Source: Emiliania huxleyi CCMP1516 (Eukaryota > Haptophyta > Isochrysidales > Noelaerhabdaceae). Taken from it: a stretch of 64,000 nucleotides of DNA. The stretch covers positions 267,663 to 331,662 of the forward strand of contig NW_005196755.1 of NCBI RefSeq assembly GCF_000372725.1. The letters are read 5' to 3'. Positions 28,422-38,586 of the stretch are shown piece by piece. Position numbers and translations under genes: made by a program. Positions within the stretch are counted from its first letter, which is position 1; the number at the start of each line of letters is the position of its first letter. The notes under the pieces are model-generated. The model was not told the DNA's origin, did not search any database, and worked only from the letters and a program-made list of their open reading frames with translations.

Positions 28422-28721
28422 CGCCAGTGCCGGCGGCGCTAAGTGTCCGCGGTCATATAACTCCACTTCATTTTAGACTCTCAACATGATTGTTGGTGTT
28501 TTGAGCATCTAGTAAATGTGTTATTTTGGATTACCAACTCTGGGGTCGCTAGGATTTGCTTGCAATGCACTAGAGAGGGTACACGGATGAGCGCGGAGGT
28601 CGACCCTTTATGAAACCACTGAAACCGCTGCAGGTTTCACTCACTTGCTGCACCTATTCGGACCACTCGGGGCCCCTTGAAAATCACGCTCATTTTGACC
28701 AGTCTTGATCGGATTACGCCA

Positions 28722-30175
28722 TCAGTTTTGCATCGGGATGGTCTCGTCCCAGCGGAAGCCAAGGCCGCCGCCCTGCCAGACGCCTCCCGCAGCATTGCCG
28801 AGCGGGTTCGCGCCATGGATGTTGAGCACAGGCGGCAGCCCAAAGGGCGGGTCGAAATTACTTGGCGCCTTGATAGTGGTGCGGTGCAAGATGCGAAGAC
28901 CCACTTCACTGGCGGGCCGATGAGCCTCGGGCGTCGCTCGGTGCGCCACCGCCAGGTTGTCGATGAAGATGCAATCGCCCTCCTCATACTCGTAGATGGC
29001 TGTATACGCCGCCGCCGCCGCCTCGTCGTCGTCCCCAGCCGCCACCGTCTCGGTCGCGGCTGTGCCCTCCGCCGCGGCGTCGGCCATGGCTGCCACGTGC
29101 AAGTTGGATGGCTTTACTGCCAGTCGACTCGCGGCCGCGCCGTCGGCGCCTTGCTCGAGGCTCACTGCGACTTGGCCGTTGTCGCGGTCGAGAACGCCGT
29201 CCACGACGCCACGCCGGCCGTTGAGCTCTGGCTTGGCTGCCAAGCCAGCCAGCTCGACCCGCGTGCCGTAGGTCGGCACGCCAGCGAGCAGGTCGGCTTG
29301 GCCTGGTGCGAAGCCCTTGTTGAGCAGCGCGTTGTACGTCTGGAAGAGGTGGCGCATCTCGCCTTCGTCGAGCAGGCGGAGCGAGCCGACGGCGCTGGGG
29401 TCGTCCGATTTGGGCACCACCTCGAGCACGGCACCCGTCATGCCAAGGTGGAGGTAGACCGACTTGCGTCCGGAGATGGGGTGGGCGTGCACGACGGGGT
29501 GCAGCACTCCCGAATTCGAGTTGATAGAGACGAGACGCTGCCAGCGCTCCTGCTCCACCTCGGGCAACGCGTCGAAGGCGCCGCCCTGGTGAGCAAAAAT
29601 GGTGCCGCCGCCGCCCTCGGCCACGCGGATGATGTGGTATCCGACGTGAGAGAAGACGCCGCGCTCGAACGAGCCGTCGTTGTGCCACTGGGGACCGACG
29701 CCGAGAATGCCCACGTTGCGGTCGTTTGAGAGGCCTGCGAGAGTGGCCGTCGAGCAGTGGGCTCTATGTTAGCCCCAGTACGGGAAGCAGCTCGTGGGCT
29801 TGGCTGTTCTTGTTCATCTCCTACAGGTGCACGGATCGAGGGCGAGCGCGCACGGAAGATGTGTTTGTTGGGCGCCTTTGGGTGGACCCCGTGCGTCGAG
29901 TGCATCTCGCGCGCGCCCCAGAGCTCCGACGCGATCACCTGCTCGTCGCCGCTAAGCGTTCCCTGGTCTTTGAAGACGAGGAAGCCACGTACGGCCATTG
30001 CTGACTGCAGCGCATCGAGGACTGGCTCTGGCGGCGTCTTGCGCAGGTCAAGCCCACGAACGGCGGCACCCAGTGGACTCAATGGTATGAGCGTGATGCC
30101 ATGCGCTGCAAGCAGGCTGAAGATGGACGCGTTCACCTCGTGAACTCGAGAGACGCACGTGGAGGCCCCACGCAT
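28722..30175 (-). CDS. TauD/TfdA-family Fe(II)/2-oxoglutarate dioxygenase with inserted SH3-like module
   Basis: Two exons: 30175-29854 and 29734-28722, intron 29735-29853 (GT-AG), about 444 residues. The N-terminal exon has HGITLIPLSPLGAAVRGLDL and VRGFLVFKDQG, typical of TauD. The second exon has WHNDGSFE (HxD iron ligands), VHAHPISGRKSVYLH, and DNLAVAHRATPEAHRPA containing the distal His, with HRTTI near the end. Between the ligands sits an extra module with PTYGTRVELAGLAAKPELNG and RRGVVDGVLDRDNGQVAVSL, which matches a short beta-rich motif common in microalgal proteins. The family oxidises small substrates such as sulfonates; the substrate here is unknown. The metal ligands appear intact. 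Confidence 0.85.
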
Positions 30176-30790
30176 CGTGCCGCTCGCTGATCGGCTGTAT
30201 CAGCAATCCCGGGGGGGGGCAATCAGGCCACGTAAGAATACGTACAATACGTGAGGCAGGATCAGGGTTCAATGTAAACACCCTAAACACCGTTTAGCTA
30301 AACATGCAATGTTTACTGTATGTTTTTACTGTATGTTTAGTGAAGCAGCGGCGGCGACGCACCACACTGTTTGTTTCATTGTATGTTTAGGGCGCAGGCA
30401 GGGGGGGGGGGTTGTAACTACCATGAGGCGCGGCAGGCCTTCGGTGCAAGCGTGGTGAAGCTGCCGTTGTGAATGATGGCATTAACTCTCATACCGTCAT
30501 GTCGAGATGGTCAGCCTATTTGGGGGCGGGTCAGCCGCTCACACATGGACCCACTGCAGCGTAATGTGGTCACGGTGTACTTTGCATCGCGTAGCGACGC
30601 ACCATGAGCGACTGTTTGTTAAACCGTTAAGCTAAACATGTATATGTTTACTGTATGCTGACTGTATGTTTACTGTTTGTTTAGTGAAGGGCCGGGGAGC
30701 CACTGAACATCTATGTTTACCTATACACTAAACAATGTATAACACATTTGTATGTTTAGATGCCGGTCTATCTATACATTAACCTCTGGG
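30176..30790. repeat. AT-rich island with repeated TGTTTACTGTATG motifs
   Basis: Two related blocks (about 30280-30400 and 30590-30770) carry repeats of TGTTTACTGTATGTTTA, a GTTTAGCTAAAC palindrome and the phrase GCGACGCACCA. The composition contrasts strongly with the GC-rich surroundings. No coding frame. Confidence 0.7.
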
Positions 30791-31490
30791 CAGGATGGCT
30801 GGATTTGAAACAGGCCCGAGCCCATATTTGTAAAATGAGGTCCGGCACTCTCTGAGCCGGCACCGCTTCCGGGCATTGGCGCGTGGCCCCCGAGCCGCTG
30901 GGATCCCTCCACAGCCCGCCACACCACCCACGGGACACCGTCCGGACCAGCAGCGGTAAACACGGGACGAGGCACACATGCGCACAAGCGTCCGACATAC
31001 CGACAATCGCTGCCGCCTGCGCGGTGGCAGAGGCGGAGGTGAGGCGACGGGAGCGGCAGCAGAGGCGGCCTGGGTGACGTCTGACGACGGTGCGGGTGGC
31101 GGCGGTACGACGGCATGTGACGGCCGTGACTGACGGTGGTGGCGGCGGCGCGATCGGCGGTCTCGGCGTGGGCGGGGCAGATTTGGCGACGACGACGACG
31201 GAGGCAACGGAGGTGACGGCGGCGGCGACGGTGGCGGCGATGCGGCGTCGAGGCAATCACGCTCGGCGTGAGTGCTGGGGCAGGCCGTGTTGCGGTTTGG
31301 GCAGGCGAGCCCAAGGGCCTCTTGGGCCCTCGCGTCTCTCTCTCTCTCGATTCGTTACACCGATTCGACCATCAACGCGGCGGGCCGATTTCGACCCATC
31401 ACAAATGTGGGAAGCCTAAAACCTCCTTTGGCTTCCCACACAACCCCCCCTTTCCGGGGGAGTAGCAAATGAGGTAGTCTCTGCGAAAAC
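30791..31490. other. Intergenic GC-rich sequence with a short hairpin
   Basis: No gene could be supported; open frames are Arg/Ala/Pro-rich shadows. A hairpin with arms TGTGGGAAGCC / GGCTTCCCACA lies at about 31405-31443, and a short CT tract at about 31337. Confidence 0.4.
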
Positions 31491-31602
31491 ACTGTCCCAG
31501 TGCATTCGCCCAAGAGGCTTCCGTGTGTGGACTCGCAGCTCCGGCTGGGTGTCGGCGACCTAAAGCTCGGCGGTCGTCGCTTCGCGCCGGCCGACTCCCT
31601 GG

Positions 31603-31760
<158 letters not shown>

Positions 31761-31799
31761 CGAGTGTGTTTGTGTGTATGTTCGCGAGCCGATTTATAA

Positions 31800-32363
31800 T
31801 TAGTTTGGTTACGGCCGTACCTACACTCTGGTACACGAGATCCAATATTAGTCTAGTGTGTAAGCCGGCCGGGGGCGGAGTTCGTCGGGTCTCTTCCCCC
31901 AGCGGGGCCTCGATTACCTAGTGATCCGGGCACATCCGGTAAATCGGGGTCAACTCTTCATTTTGTTCGTCAAGCACATCAGCACTCCACAGGCGGTCAT
32001 GGACACACTCTTCGCACACACGGTTCACGCGCCTCACTCTGCACCTCTCCGGCCCCACACCTGTGGACAACTCTCCGCTAGCGAAGGCCACCACCTCCGG
32101 ACGCGGAGGCGGCCTCGACCAATAAACAGCTCACGACTGAGCCCATGCGCTCAATCCAATCCCCCCCCCCTCCCCCCCCCCCTCCGCCACCACCACCACC
32201 ACCCACCCACCCACCCACCTCCTCCTTCTGCCAGGCCCCGTGTGCACCGCGCGCCTCACCGCGCGCCTCACCTCTGAAGCGGCTGCACCTTGCGCCTTCG
32301 ACCGACCCCTCGCAAACCGGCCCGCGCCCAGACGGCCGGCCAGAGCAGGCGATCGGCTAGACG
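31800..32363. other. Intergenic / 3' flank of the membrane-protein gene
   Basis: No convincing plus-strand gene. Contains a poly-C stretch (32160-32180) and CCACCACCAC / CCCACCCACC repeats. A plus-strand AATAAA lies at 32121. Confidence 0.35.
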
Positions 32364-34033
32364 AGGTGCGCCGAAGCGGGCGGCGCCATCTGCCGGCGGC
32401 GCCGCGCGGCCAGGGCGACGGCGAGGAGGGAGAGGGCGAGGAGGCCGACGGAGGGGAGGAGGAGGAGGGAGCCTGCGGTGTGTGGAGCGGCGGTGTGTGA
32501 ACACGGGGTGTGAAGACGCGGCTGTGCAGCGCCTTCATTGTGTTGCGCGCACGCGAGGGTACAGGGAGGACGGGTGCGAGGAGAAGCGGAGGGCAGCCGT
32601 GCGCGCGCTGTCTCGCTAGGTAGACTTACTCTCTTCCACCCCGTGTGCCGCATGTAGCTTGCCCGCTGTTTACATTCCCTCGTAGTTGGTAATCATAATT
32701 AAGAGTTTCGGTGCCGCATCTCGCGCGTCAGTATTTTATGTTGCAGGCATTCACACCAGTCATAATTAGCCAATGATGTGATCAAGAGTTGCAGGTGCCG
32801 CATCTAGAACGCCGCGGACCGCGCGAGGCCTATCGCGTGAACGCACCACGATCAGGGCGTGAATCCGGCCTCGTGCCGTGCAGACATTGGCCACCGGCCA
32901 TTCACAATGGCTACTGTATGGCTGAATGCAGCGGAGTCCGTGTCCTCTCGAGCGCTGGTCGGAATGCAAGAACACGCACCCCCATCTCCGGAGCAGTCCA
33001 TCTCCCCAGATCTCCCCAGATCTCCCCAGATCTCCCCCGATCTCCCCCGATCTCCCCGGATCTCCCCGGATCTCAGCCATCTGGGGCGTGAGACCTCGGC
33101 CTCGGTCCCCTCGCCGCCCTCCTGCAGCGCCGCCGCAGACATCTCTTCGCTCACCGCGCTGAGGTACTGCGCGGCCTGTTCACGCAGACAGTGTTTATTA
33201 AAAGAAGATACAAGTCCCTCCGATGGCGCAGCGTTGGCGCTGCCGCGCTAGCTTGTGTGGAATGCGTGAAGTGCGTTCACACACCGGTGTCTCGGAAGCG
33301 TCTCGGAAGCGTCTCGGAAGTGACCCGCGGCGCCTGCTCCAGGTACTGCGTCGCATTCAGCCCCGCGACCTGCTCCTGCACCGCGAACACCGCCTGTGGA
33401 CGTGTCCCGGACGTGTCCCGGACGTGTCATGGTCACCGGGACCAGCGAGCGGCACGGGGCGCAGCGGGCATCTCGGACCATCTTTTTGCGCTGTCTCGGT
33501 GGTGTCTCGGAAATATCTCGCGAGTCTAGTGTGTCCCGCAGCGCCTGCTCATTGTCGATCGCGCCAAGCTGTGCGTACGCGGAGGCTTTGGTCGCGACCG
33601 CCGCGTCCGCAGCCTCGTACACGGCCGACTGCGCCGCCGAGGCCGCACTCACAACCGTCGGGTAGTCGATGCTCGTGTTGCCGAGGACAAGTGCGGGTGC
33701 GCCGCTCACATTGAAGCCTTCAAGCTGCGTGATTATCTCCGTGGCGTTGATGGACGTGACAAAAGACGCCAGCGAGCCCCAGTCCATGGCTGCCACTGCG
33801 AGCGGCAAGGCTTCGTCAGCGCCAGCCGAGGCAGCGGCAGTGTGTTCAGCGCAACTAGGAGAGGCGGCGGCGGGTAGAGTGGTAGCGGCGCGAGCGGACC
33901 TGAAGGACCAAGGGTTGGTCGCCCCCGGCCGAAATAAAGCGGTTTCACGGGAGAAAAGAATTCTTAAGATACAAGCCTCTCTCACAGCACACTGGCACGA
34001 CAAGGGCGCAGACTGGCGCGGACTGGCACACAC
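32364..34033 (-). CDS. Putative single-pass membrane protein, multi-exon
   Basis: No family recognised. The 5' exon (minus strand, about 33950 to 33540) gives SCAEHTAAASAGADEALPLA, MDWGSLASFVTSINATEII, EGFNVSGAPALVLGNTSIDY and AYAQLGAIDNEQ. It contains NAT, NVS and NTS glycosylation sequons, as expected outside the cell or in the lumen. A GC-AG intron joins NEQ to AVFAVQEQVAGLNATQYLEQ, another to AAQYLSAVSEEMSAAALQEG. A long intron (about 33080-32500) with GGGGAGATC repeats leads to a last exon encoding SLLLLPSVGLLALSLLAVAL followed by AARRRRQ, a clear transmembrane helix with stop-transfer residues, ending near 32364. This suggests a type I membrane protein. The signal peptide exon was not identified; a LINE-like fragment lies directly upstream. 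Confidence 0.5.
32926..33075 (-). other. Intron part with GGGGAGATC repeats and a reversed CTAGAAGCGG-family filler
   Basis: On the minus strand, eight or so GGGGAGATCx units (33000-33070) run into GTGCGTGTTCTTGCATTCCG and CGCTCGAGAGGACACGGAC, closely matching the filler of the intron at 20941-21167. Confidence 0.6.
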
Positions 34034-34055
34034 ACAGGCTCACCACCGGAGCCGC

Positions 34056-34690
34056 CTAAGCGACTCCGTTAAGAACGGCAATGCACTCCGCACCATGCAC
34101 AATGCCGCTCTCCCCGCACGCTAGCTCGTTCACCGTCTGCCACGCCACGGCGGTGTGGAGGACGACAGACAAGCGCTGCATCTGCAGCCCGTGCCAGTTC
34201 TTGGTGGTCCATGTGACCTCGTCCAGGTGCTGAGCGTGCGAAAGTTTATTGCTCAGCTGGTTCGCCGCCTCCCTCAGGGTGCTGCGAACCTCCTTGCCAA
34301 AGCCTCCGAAAGCCTCAAAATCAAACAAACGTAGATCGCAATCCTGCTGCCGCGCAAAGGGGTAATCGCCAGGCTGCTCCGTGAGCTTTCTCTTGGGGGC
34401 ATCCTCCTCCTCCCCCTCCTCCCCCTCCTCCTCGGCCTCCTCCTCCTCCCCCGCCACCGCCGCTGCCGTCGCTTCCGACGGAGACCACTTGCCGCGCCCT
34501 TTGACCAACTTGAGCAGCCCGGTCTCCGTGTTGCCAAAGCGCACGTAGGCCCCCTTCCAGCCGAGCTCTCCGTCGCCGGCCGTGTCCTTGCCCGTGCTCG
34601 CAAGCGAGCTCGTGAGCTTCAAATCGGCAACGAGGCGCCTGTGCCCCAAGAGGACTCCTCATGGCTGTGCTCAAGTGGGCTTCGACCGGC
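34056..34690 (-). mobile_element. LINE-like polyprotein C-terminal fragment
   Basis: Minus-strand frame of about 197 residues. It has RLVADLKLTSSLASTGK, WKGAYVRFGNTETGLLKLVK, an acidic insert, FDFEAFGGFGKEVRSTLREA and MQRLSVVLHTAVAWQ. The order 'VxDxK...RGAFVxFGNT... FExFGGFG...QRLSVxLxxAxA' is what I recognise from C-termini of algal LINE polyproteins with a restriction-like endonuclease. It resembles the fragment at 15960-16591. No reverse transcriptase lies upstream; the copy ends abruptly near 34690. Confidence 0.5.
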
Positions 34691-35941
34691 CTCGGCTGGG
34701 GGGGCGGGTTGTCCCGGCTGCGGACGCCTTCTGCAGCCCCCTGGGATGGGGACAGCACCCAAAAACTGCCCCCGGCGGCATACAGCACTGCCAGCCAGCC
34801 TCTTCCTCCTCCTCAAGGGCTGTACTATAGGCCATATTGCGCCGCCTCCTACTGGCAGCCGGGCGCGCGCGCGCCGCGGGCGCCTCGGCGCGCGCACGGC
34901 TCGCAAAGTTCGAACGAGTACTGCCGCCCGGCCGCCTCAAGGCTGCCGCCCGGCCGCCTCAAGGCTGCCGGGCGGCAGTACTCGCCTCGCAAGGCGCGCA
35001 CCGGCTGATCTGGCTGCTGCGCCGGCGGCCGCTGCGCTGGCCGCTGCTGCGCCGGCTGGCGGGCGGTGCGGCCGCCGGCGGCCGCTGCACCCGCGCCTTC
35101 CCTCGCGGGCGCCGTCGCGCCGCGCGCGCCCAACTCTGCTGGCACACGGCACGCGTCGTCACTCAGCCGCGGAGAACAGGCGGTGCAGCGCGCGAAGCGC
35201 GCGCGATCTCGTACTTTTAAGGCTGGATCCGGCCATTCCAAGGGTATACCTTTGAGAATCCCCAGCGTCCCACCCTCCTAGTCACACTCTCAATTTCTCG
35301 ACTGGCCAACACGAAGTGCTGCGATCGGGGGTGGCCCATTTTTTCCCCCTTTCTTTTTTTGGGCCCTGTGGGCACCCTACACACGGTTCACGTTAGACGT
35401 TTCCGTGTCCGCGCGGAGTGAGTGCGTCTAGACCGACCCCCGCGCCCGGGTCCGTGCTCCGATTTTATGAGAGAGAACAAAGGGAGTGTAACCTCCTCTA
35501 GTCTGACGCCGTGTGCAGAGAGGCTTCGTTCGGTCGCGATGGTGAGTGAGAGTGTGTGTTGATGAGTGCAGAGGACCGGCTGTCGAGGTGGATATCCTTT
35601 GGCCGCGTTGGGTAGCGAGGATTGGTGTAAAAGGAAAAAACGCCCCTCTCACAGCCTGACTGTTCTTCACCTTCCTAACTAACTAACTCTCACAGCAGAC
35701 TGGCACGAACTAGCACCACAAAAGGCACACGAGCAGACAACGGCCCCTTATGGGCCGTCGTCTGTCGAAGAGGCCGTCATACTCTTCGGGGGAAAAGAAT
35801 TTCCCGTGCGGCGTGCGCGGGCGGAAAAGAAATCGGGAAATGGTTAGTAATGAACTGTGTCGTCGTGGTTTCGTATCAAGACTACTGACTAGTGTGCTTT
35901 TGCCCATAGGCATCACCGCAGAGCTAAGGAAGACACAGCTG
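34691..35941. other. Intergenic region with strong inverted repeats
   Basis: A perfect 17-bp inverted repeat with arms GAGTACTGCCGCCCGGC at 34916-34932 and its reverse complement at 34967-34983 encloses a direct repeat of GCTGCCGCCCGGCCGCCTCAA-like sequence. GC-rich imperfect palindromes (GCCGGCGGCCGCTG) follow at 35025-35090. From 35200 the sequence is less GC-rich and has no convincing gene. Confidence 0.5.
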
Positions 35942-35942
35942 T

Positions 35943-38318
35943 CATGCGCACGCCTGGCACAGAGCCACATCCGGCGCGGCCTTGTCCGCTGCCCACTTTT
36001 GCACGGTGATGTAGCGGTTCTTTGGCGAGAGCATCTCTCGATCCGTCCAGACGCCCACCCGCGAGCGCGCACCGCCACCGGCCGCCGCAGCCTCGATCTC
36101 GCGCTCGCAGATCGCCTGCAGCGTCTCGACCAGCACTGCGTACGGCTCGACGCTCCTCTCCGCCGCCGACCTTGCCACCGCCTGGGGGGAGGATCGAATC
36201 GACCATCAAGGAGTGATTGCCGGCGTCCTCCGCCGCCGACGTGCCGCCGCCGCCGCCTTGCCGTGCGCGCCCTTGAGGCAGCACACCTCTCGCTCTCCGC
36301 TCGACACACCTCTCGCTCTCCGCCCTCTCTTCAATCTCGGCTAATCTCGCCACCCCAACCCCGACTCGCCTCTCTCGATCTCGATCCACGCCTCTCTCGA
36401 TCAACTCTCTCACGGCCGCCGCCTTGCCGTGCGCCCCCTTGAGGCAGCAAGGGCATAGCGCCATCGCGTCGATCGTGCCTCCAGCGACCGCGAGAGATTA
36501 GCCGAGATTAGCCGAGATCAGTCGAGATTGGCCGAGACAGCATGTGCCTCCGGCGACAGCGAGGTCGATGAGGCGCGGCGAGAGAGCGCCGCAGAGGTGC
36601 ATCCCAACTGCGACAACGTAGCTCGCGCCTGTGCACAGCTGCCGTCTCATTACTTCCTGCCCACTCCGATGCGCATCCCGGCGGCGGCAACGAAGGTCGC
36701 GCCCGCTGCCTCTTCACGCAACACTGCGGGCGTGTCCGCGCTGAACAAGTCCACGTGCCGGAAGGAGAGGTTCGGCCTAGCGGCGGCGGCAGGAGAGATG
36801 AGATGCGAGAGCCCTCCGCACCCGGCGGCGTGCCGAAATGGGGCGGTTCGGCCTCGCTCGCAGGTGCGAGAGGTCCATTCCGCCTGCAAGTTGACTCCAA
36901 TCTTGATGAGTAATTAGCGAGTCGTTCCAGGCGCGAAGGGGCCGTCCCGCCTGCAAGTCGACTCCCCATCTAATTAACAATTATGGAGTAGCTCCAGTCG
37001 CGAGGGGGCCATCCCGCCGTTCGAGTCGAGCATCACGACGCGGGTAATCTCGGGTAATCTCGGGTAATCTCGGGTAATCTCGGGTAATCTCGGGGAATCT
37101 CGGGGAATCTCGCCGTTCGAGTCGAGCATCACGACGCGGCCCCTTGGGAGGAGAAAGGAGAGCAGCGTGGCGCCAAGTCCCTTGCCGGAGCAGACGTCGA
37201 ACACGACCATGCCCTCGCCGCCGGACGACATTCGCTCGGCGCCTAGCCAGTAAGCCCTACTCAGCTGAGAATGCGCCATGCCCTCGCCGCCGGACGACGA
37301 CCGCCCGGCGCCTGCGAGCGAGCGGACGGCCTCGCACATGCTGCTCGCCTCGCTCACCTCCTTGACGCGCGATCGCATGCAGAGGAGCCGGCGGAGCCGC
37401 TCGTCGAGCAGCATCGCCTGCAGAGGTCTGGGGAGAGGTGGGGAGAGGTGGGGTGAGGTGGCGGAGCCGTCCGTCGCGCAGCGTCTCCTGCAGAGGCGCC
37501 GCGTCGAGGAAGGAGGAGATGTAGACGCTGTCCTGCAGAGATATGGGGAGATGTGGGGAGGCGTGGGGAGGTGTGGGGGATAGGAGGAGATGTAGACGCT
37601 GTCCGACGCGTGCGCGCGCAGCCGCTCCACGATCAGACCCGCGGGGATCGTCCTCCTCGGCTCCGAAGACGCCGAAGACCCGTCTTTGGGAGCGCCGCTG
37701 CCGCCGCCGCCGCTTCCATTGCCGCCGGCGCCGCCGCCGCTGCTATTGCCGGCGCCGCCGCCGCTGCTGCTATTGCCGGCGCCGCCGCCGCTGCCGTTGC
37801 TGCCGCCGCCGTCGCCACCGCCGGCGCTTGCAACGGAGCGCTCGCCTTTTGCGGCGGTGGTGCCGACGCGTGCGCGCGAGGCCGCGGTCCCAAAGACGGC
37901 CGGCTCACCCCGCGTCCTCGTCCACCAGCCGCCGAGCGCCTCACGGACTTCCTCGGCGGTCGGATGGTATGCGATGCGGCAGCTGTCGCCGCGGCACGCG
38001 CCGGGGCCGTCCGGCGCGCAGCGGCCAAGCGCGCTGTTGATCGCCCGGCCGCACGCTCCTTGTAACACGTGCGCTAGTTTGCCGTCGCAGGAGCACGCGC
38101 CCTTGCCCGTCACAAACGGCCAGCAGAGCAGCGCAGCGCACGGCTGGCCGTTGAGCGTGAGCTCCTCGCGCTGCGCCCGCGCCGAGGCAAACTTGCGCTG
38201 GTAGGGGACGCCGGCGGCCAGCCAGGGCTCCTCGTTGCTGCGGGCGGCCATCCGCTGCAGCAGCGCGAGGTCTGGGCGGAGGCGACGGCTGGAGCGGCGC
38301 TGCACGGCGTGGGAGCGC
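35943..38318 (-). CDS. SAM-dependent methyltransferase (Methyltransf_32-like), multi-exon
   Basis: Minus-strand gene whose first visible exon begins after a TTTTTCCAG acceptor at 38318. It encodes MAARSNEEPWLAAGVPYQRK, WPFVTGKGACSCDGKLAHVL, RIAYHPTAEEVREALGGWW and a Gly/Ser linker. Later exons give SVYISSFLDAAPLQ, LLDERLRRLLCMRSRVKEVS, then the SAM-binding motif VFDVCSGKGLGATLLSFLLP and VVMLDSNGGMDLSHLRAR. Next are LSFRHVDLFSAD, VVAVGMHLCGALSPRLIDLA and MALCPCCLKGAHGKAA (HLCG and PCCL signatures), and finally YAVLVETLQAICEREIEAAA, ITVQKWAADKAAPDVALCQA and a stop near 35943. The HLCG/CPCCL pair is typical of this methyltransferase group, related to TRM13/METTL25; the substrate is unknown. Nearly every intron is flanked by a copy of the neighbouring exon. 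Confidence 0.72.
37016..37139 (-). repeat. 28-bp exon duplication around CGAGATTACC repeats (methyltransferase)
   Basis: Bases 37016-37043 and 37112-37139 are identical and encode VVMLDSNG on the minus strand. Between them are seven decamers of the CGGGTAATCT/CGGGGAATCT type. The period is 96 bp and the minus-strand frame stays open through it, so it could be read as a 32-residue insertion if not spliced. Confidence 0.85.
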
Positions 38319-38415
38319 CTGGAAAAAGAATTTGAGTAAGGTGTTTTTCCCAGCTGATTTCCCGCACATAACATACCCACAACTCTGTCTGGTATAGCCC
38401 CAGCCGAATCGCGTG

Positions 38416-38440
38416 AACAGAACTCTCGAGTTTCTGTTCA
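38416..38440. repeat. Near-perfect palindrome
   Basis: GAACAGAA ... TTCTGTTC arms around ACTCTCGAGT, in the spacer between the methyltransferase and FkbM genes. It could be a dyad binding site; function unknown. Confidence 0.4.
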
Positions 38441-38586
38441 CACCGAGCAGCGAGGAGCGGCTGCGGGGCAAATAGCAGCAGCCCACCACAACTTGAACTG
38501 CGCGGCTCGGGGTGCTCTCGTCGCTTCAGCACTAGTGCCACAACCTCTCATCTCACCTCAAGGCATCGAGCCAACAGGTCGCGTTG

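Noticed and set aside
36974-38380. Methyltransferase read as one continuous 468-residue exon
   Set aside because: The continuous frame includes low-complexity intron arrays and duplicated edges; conserved motifs continue only if these are removed and the gene extends to 35943.
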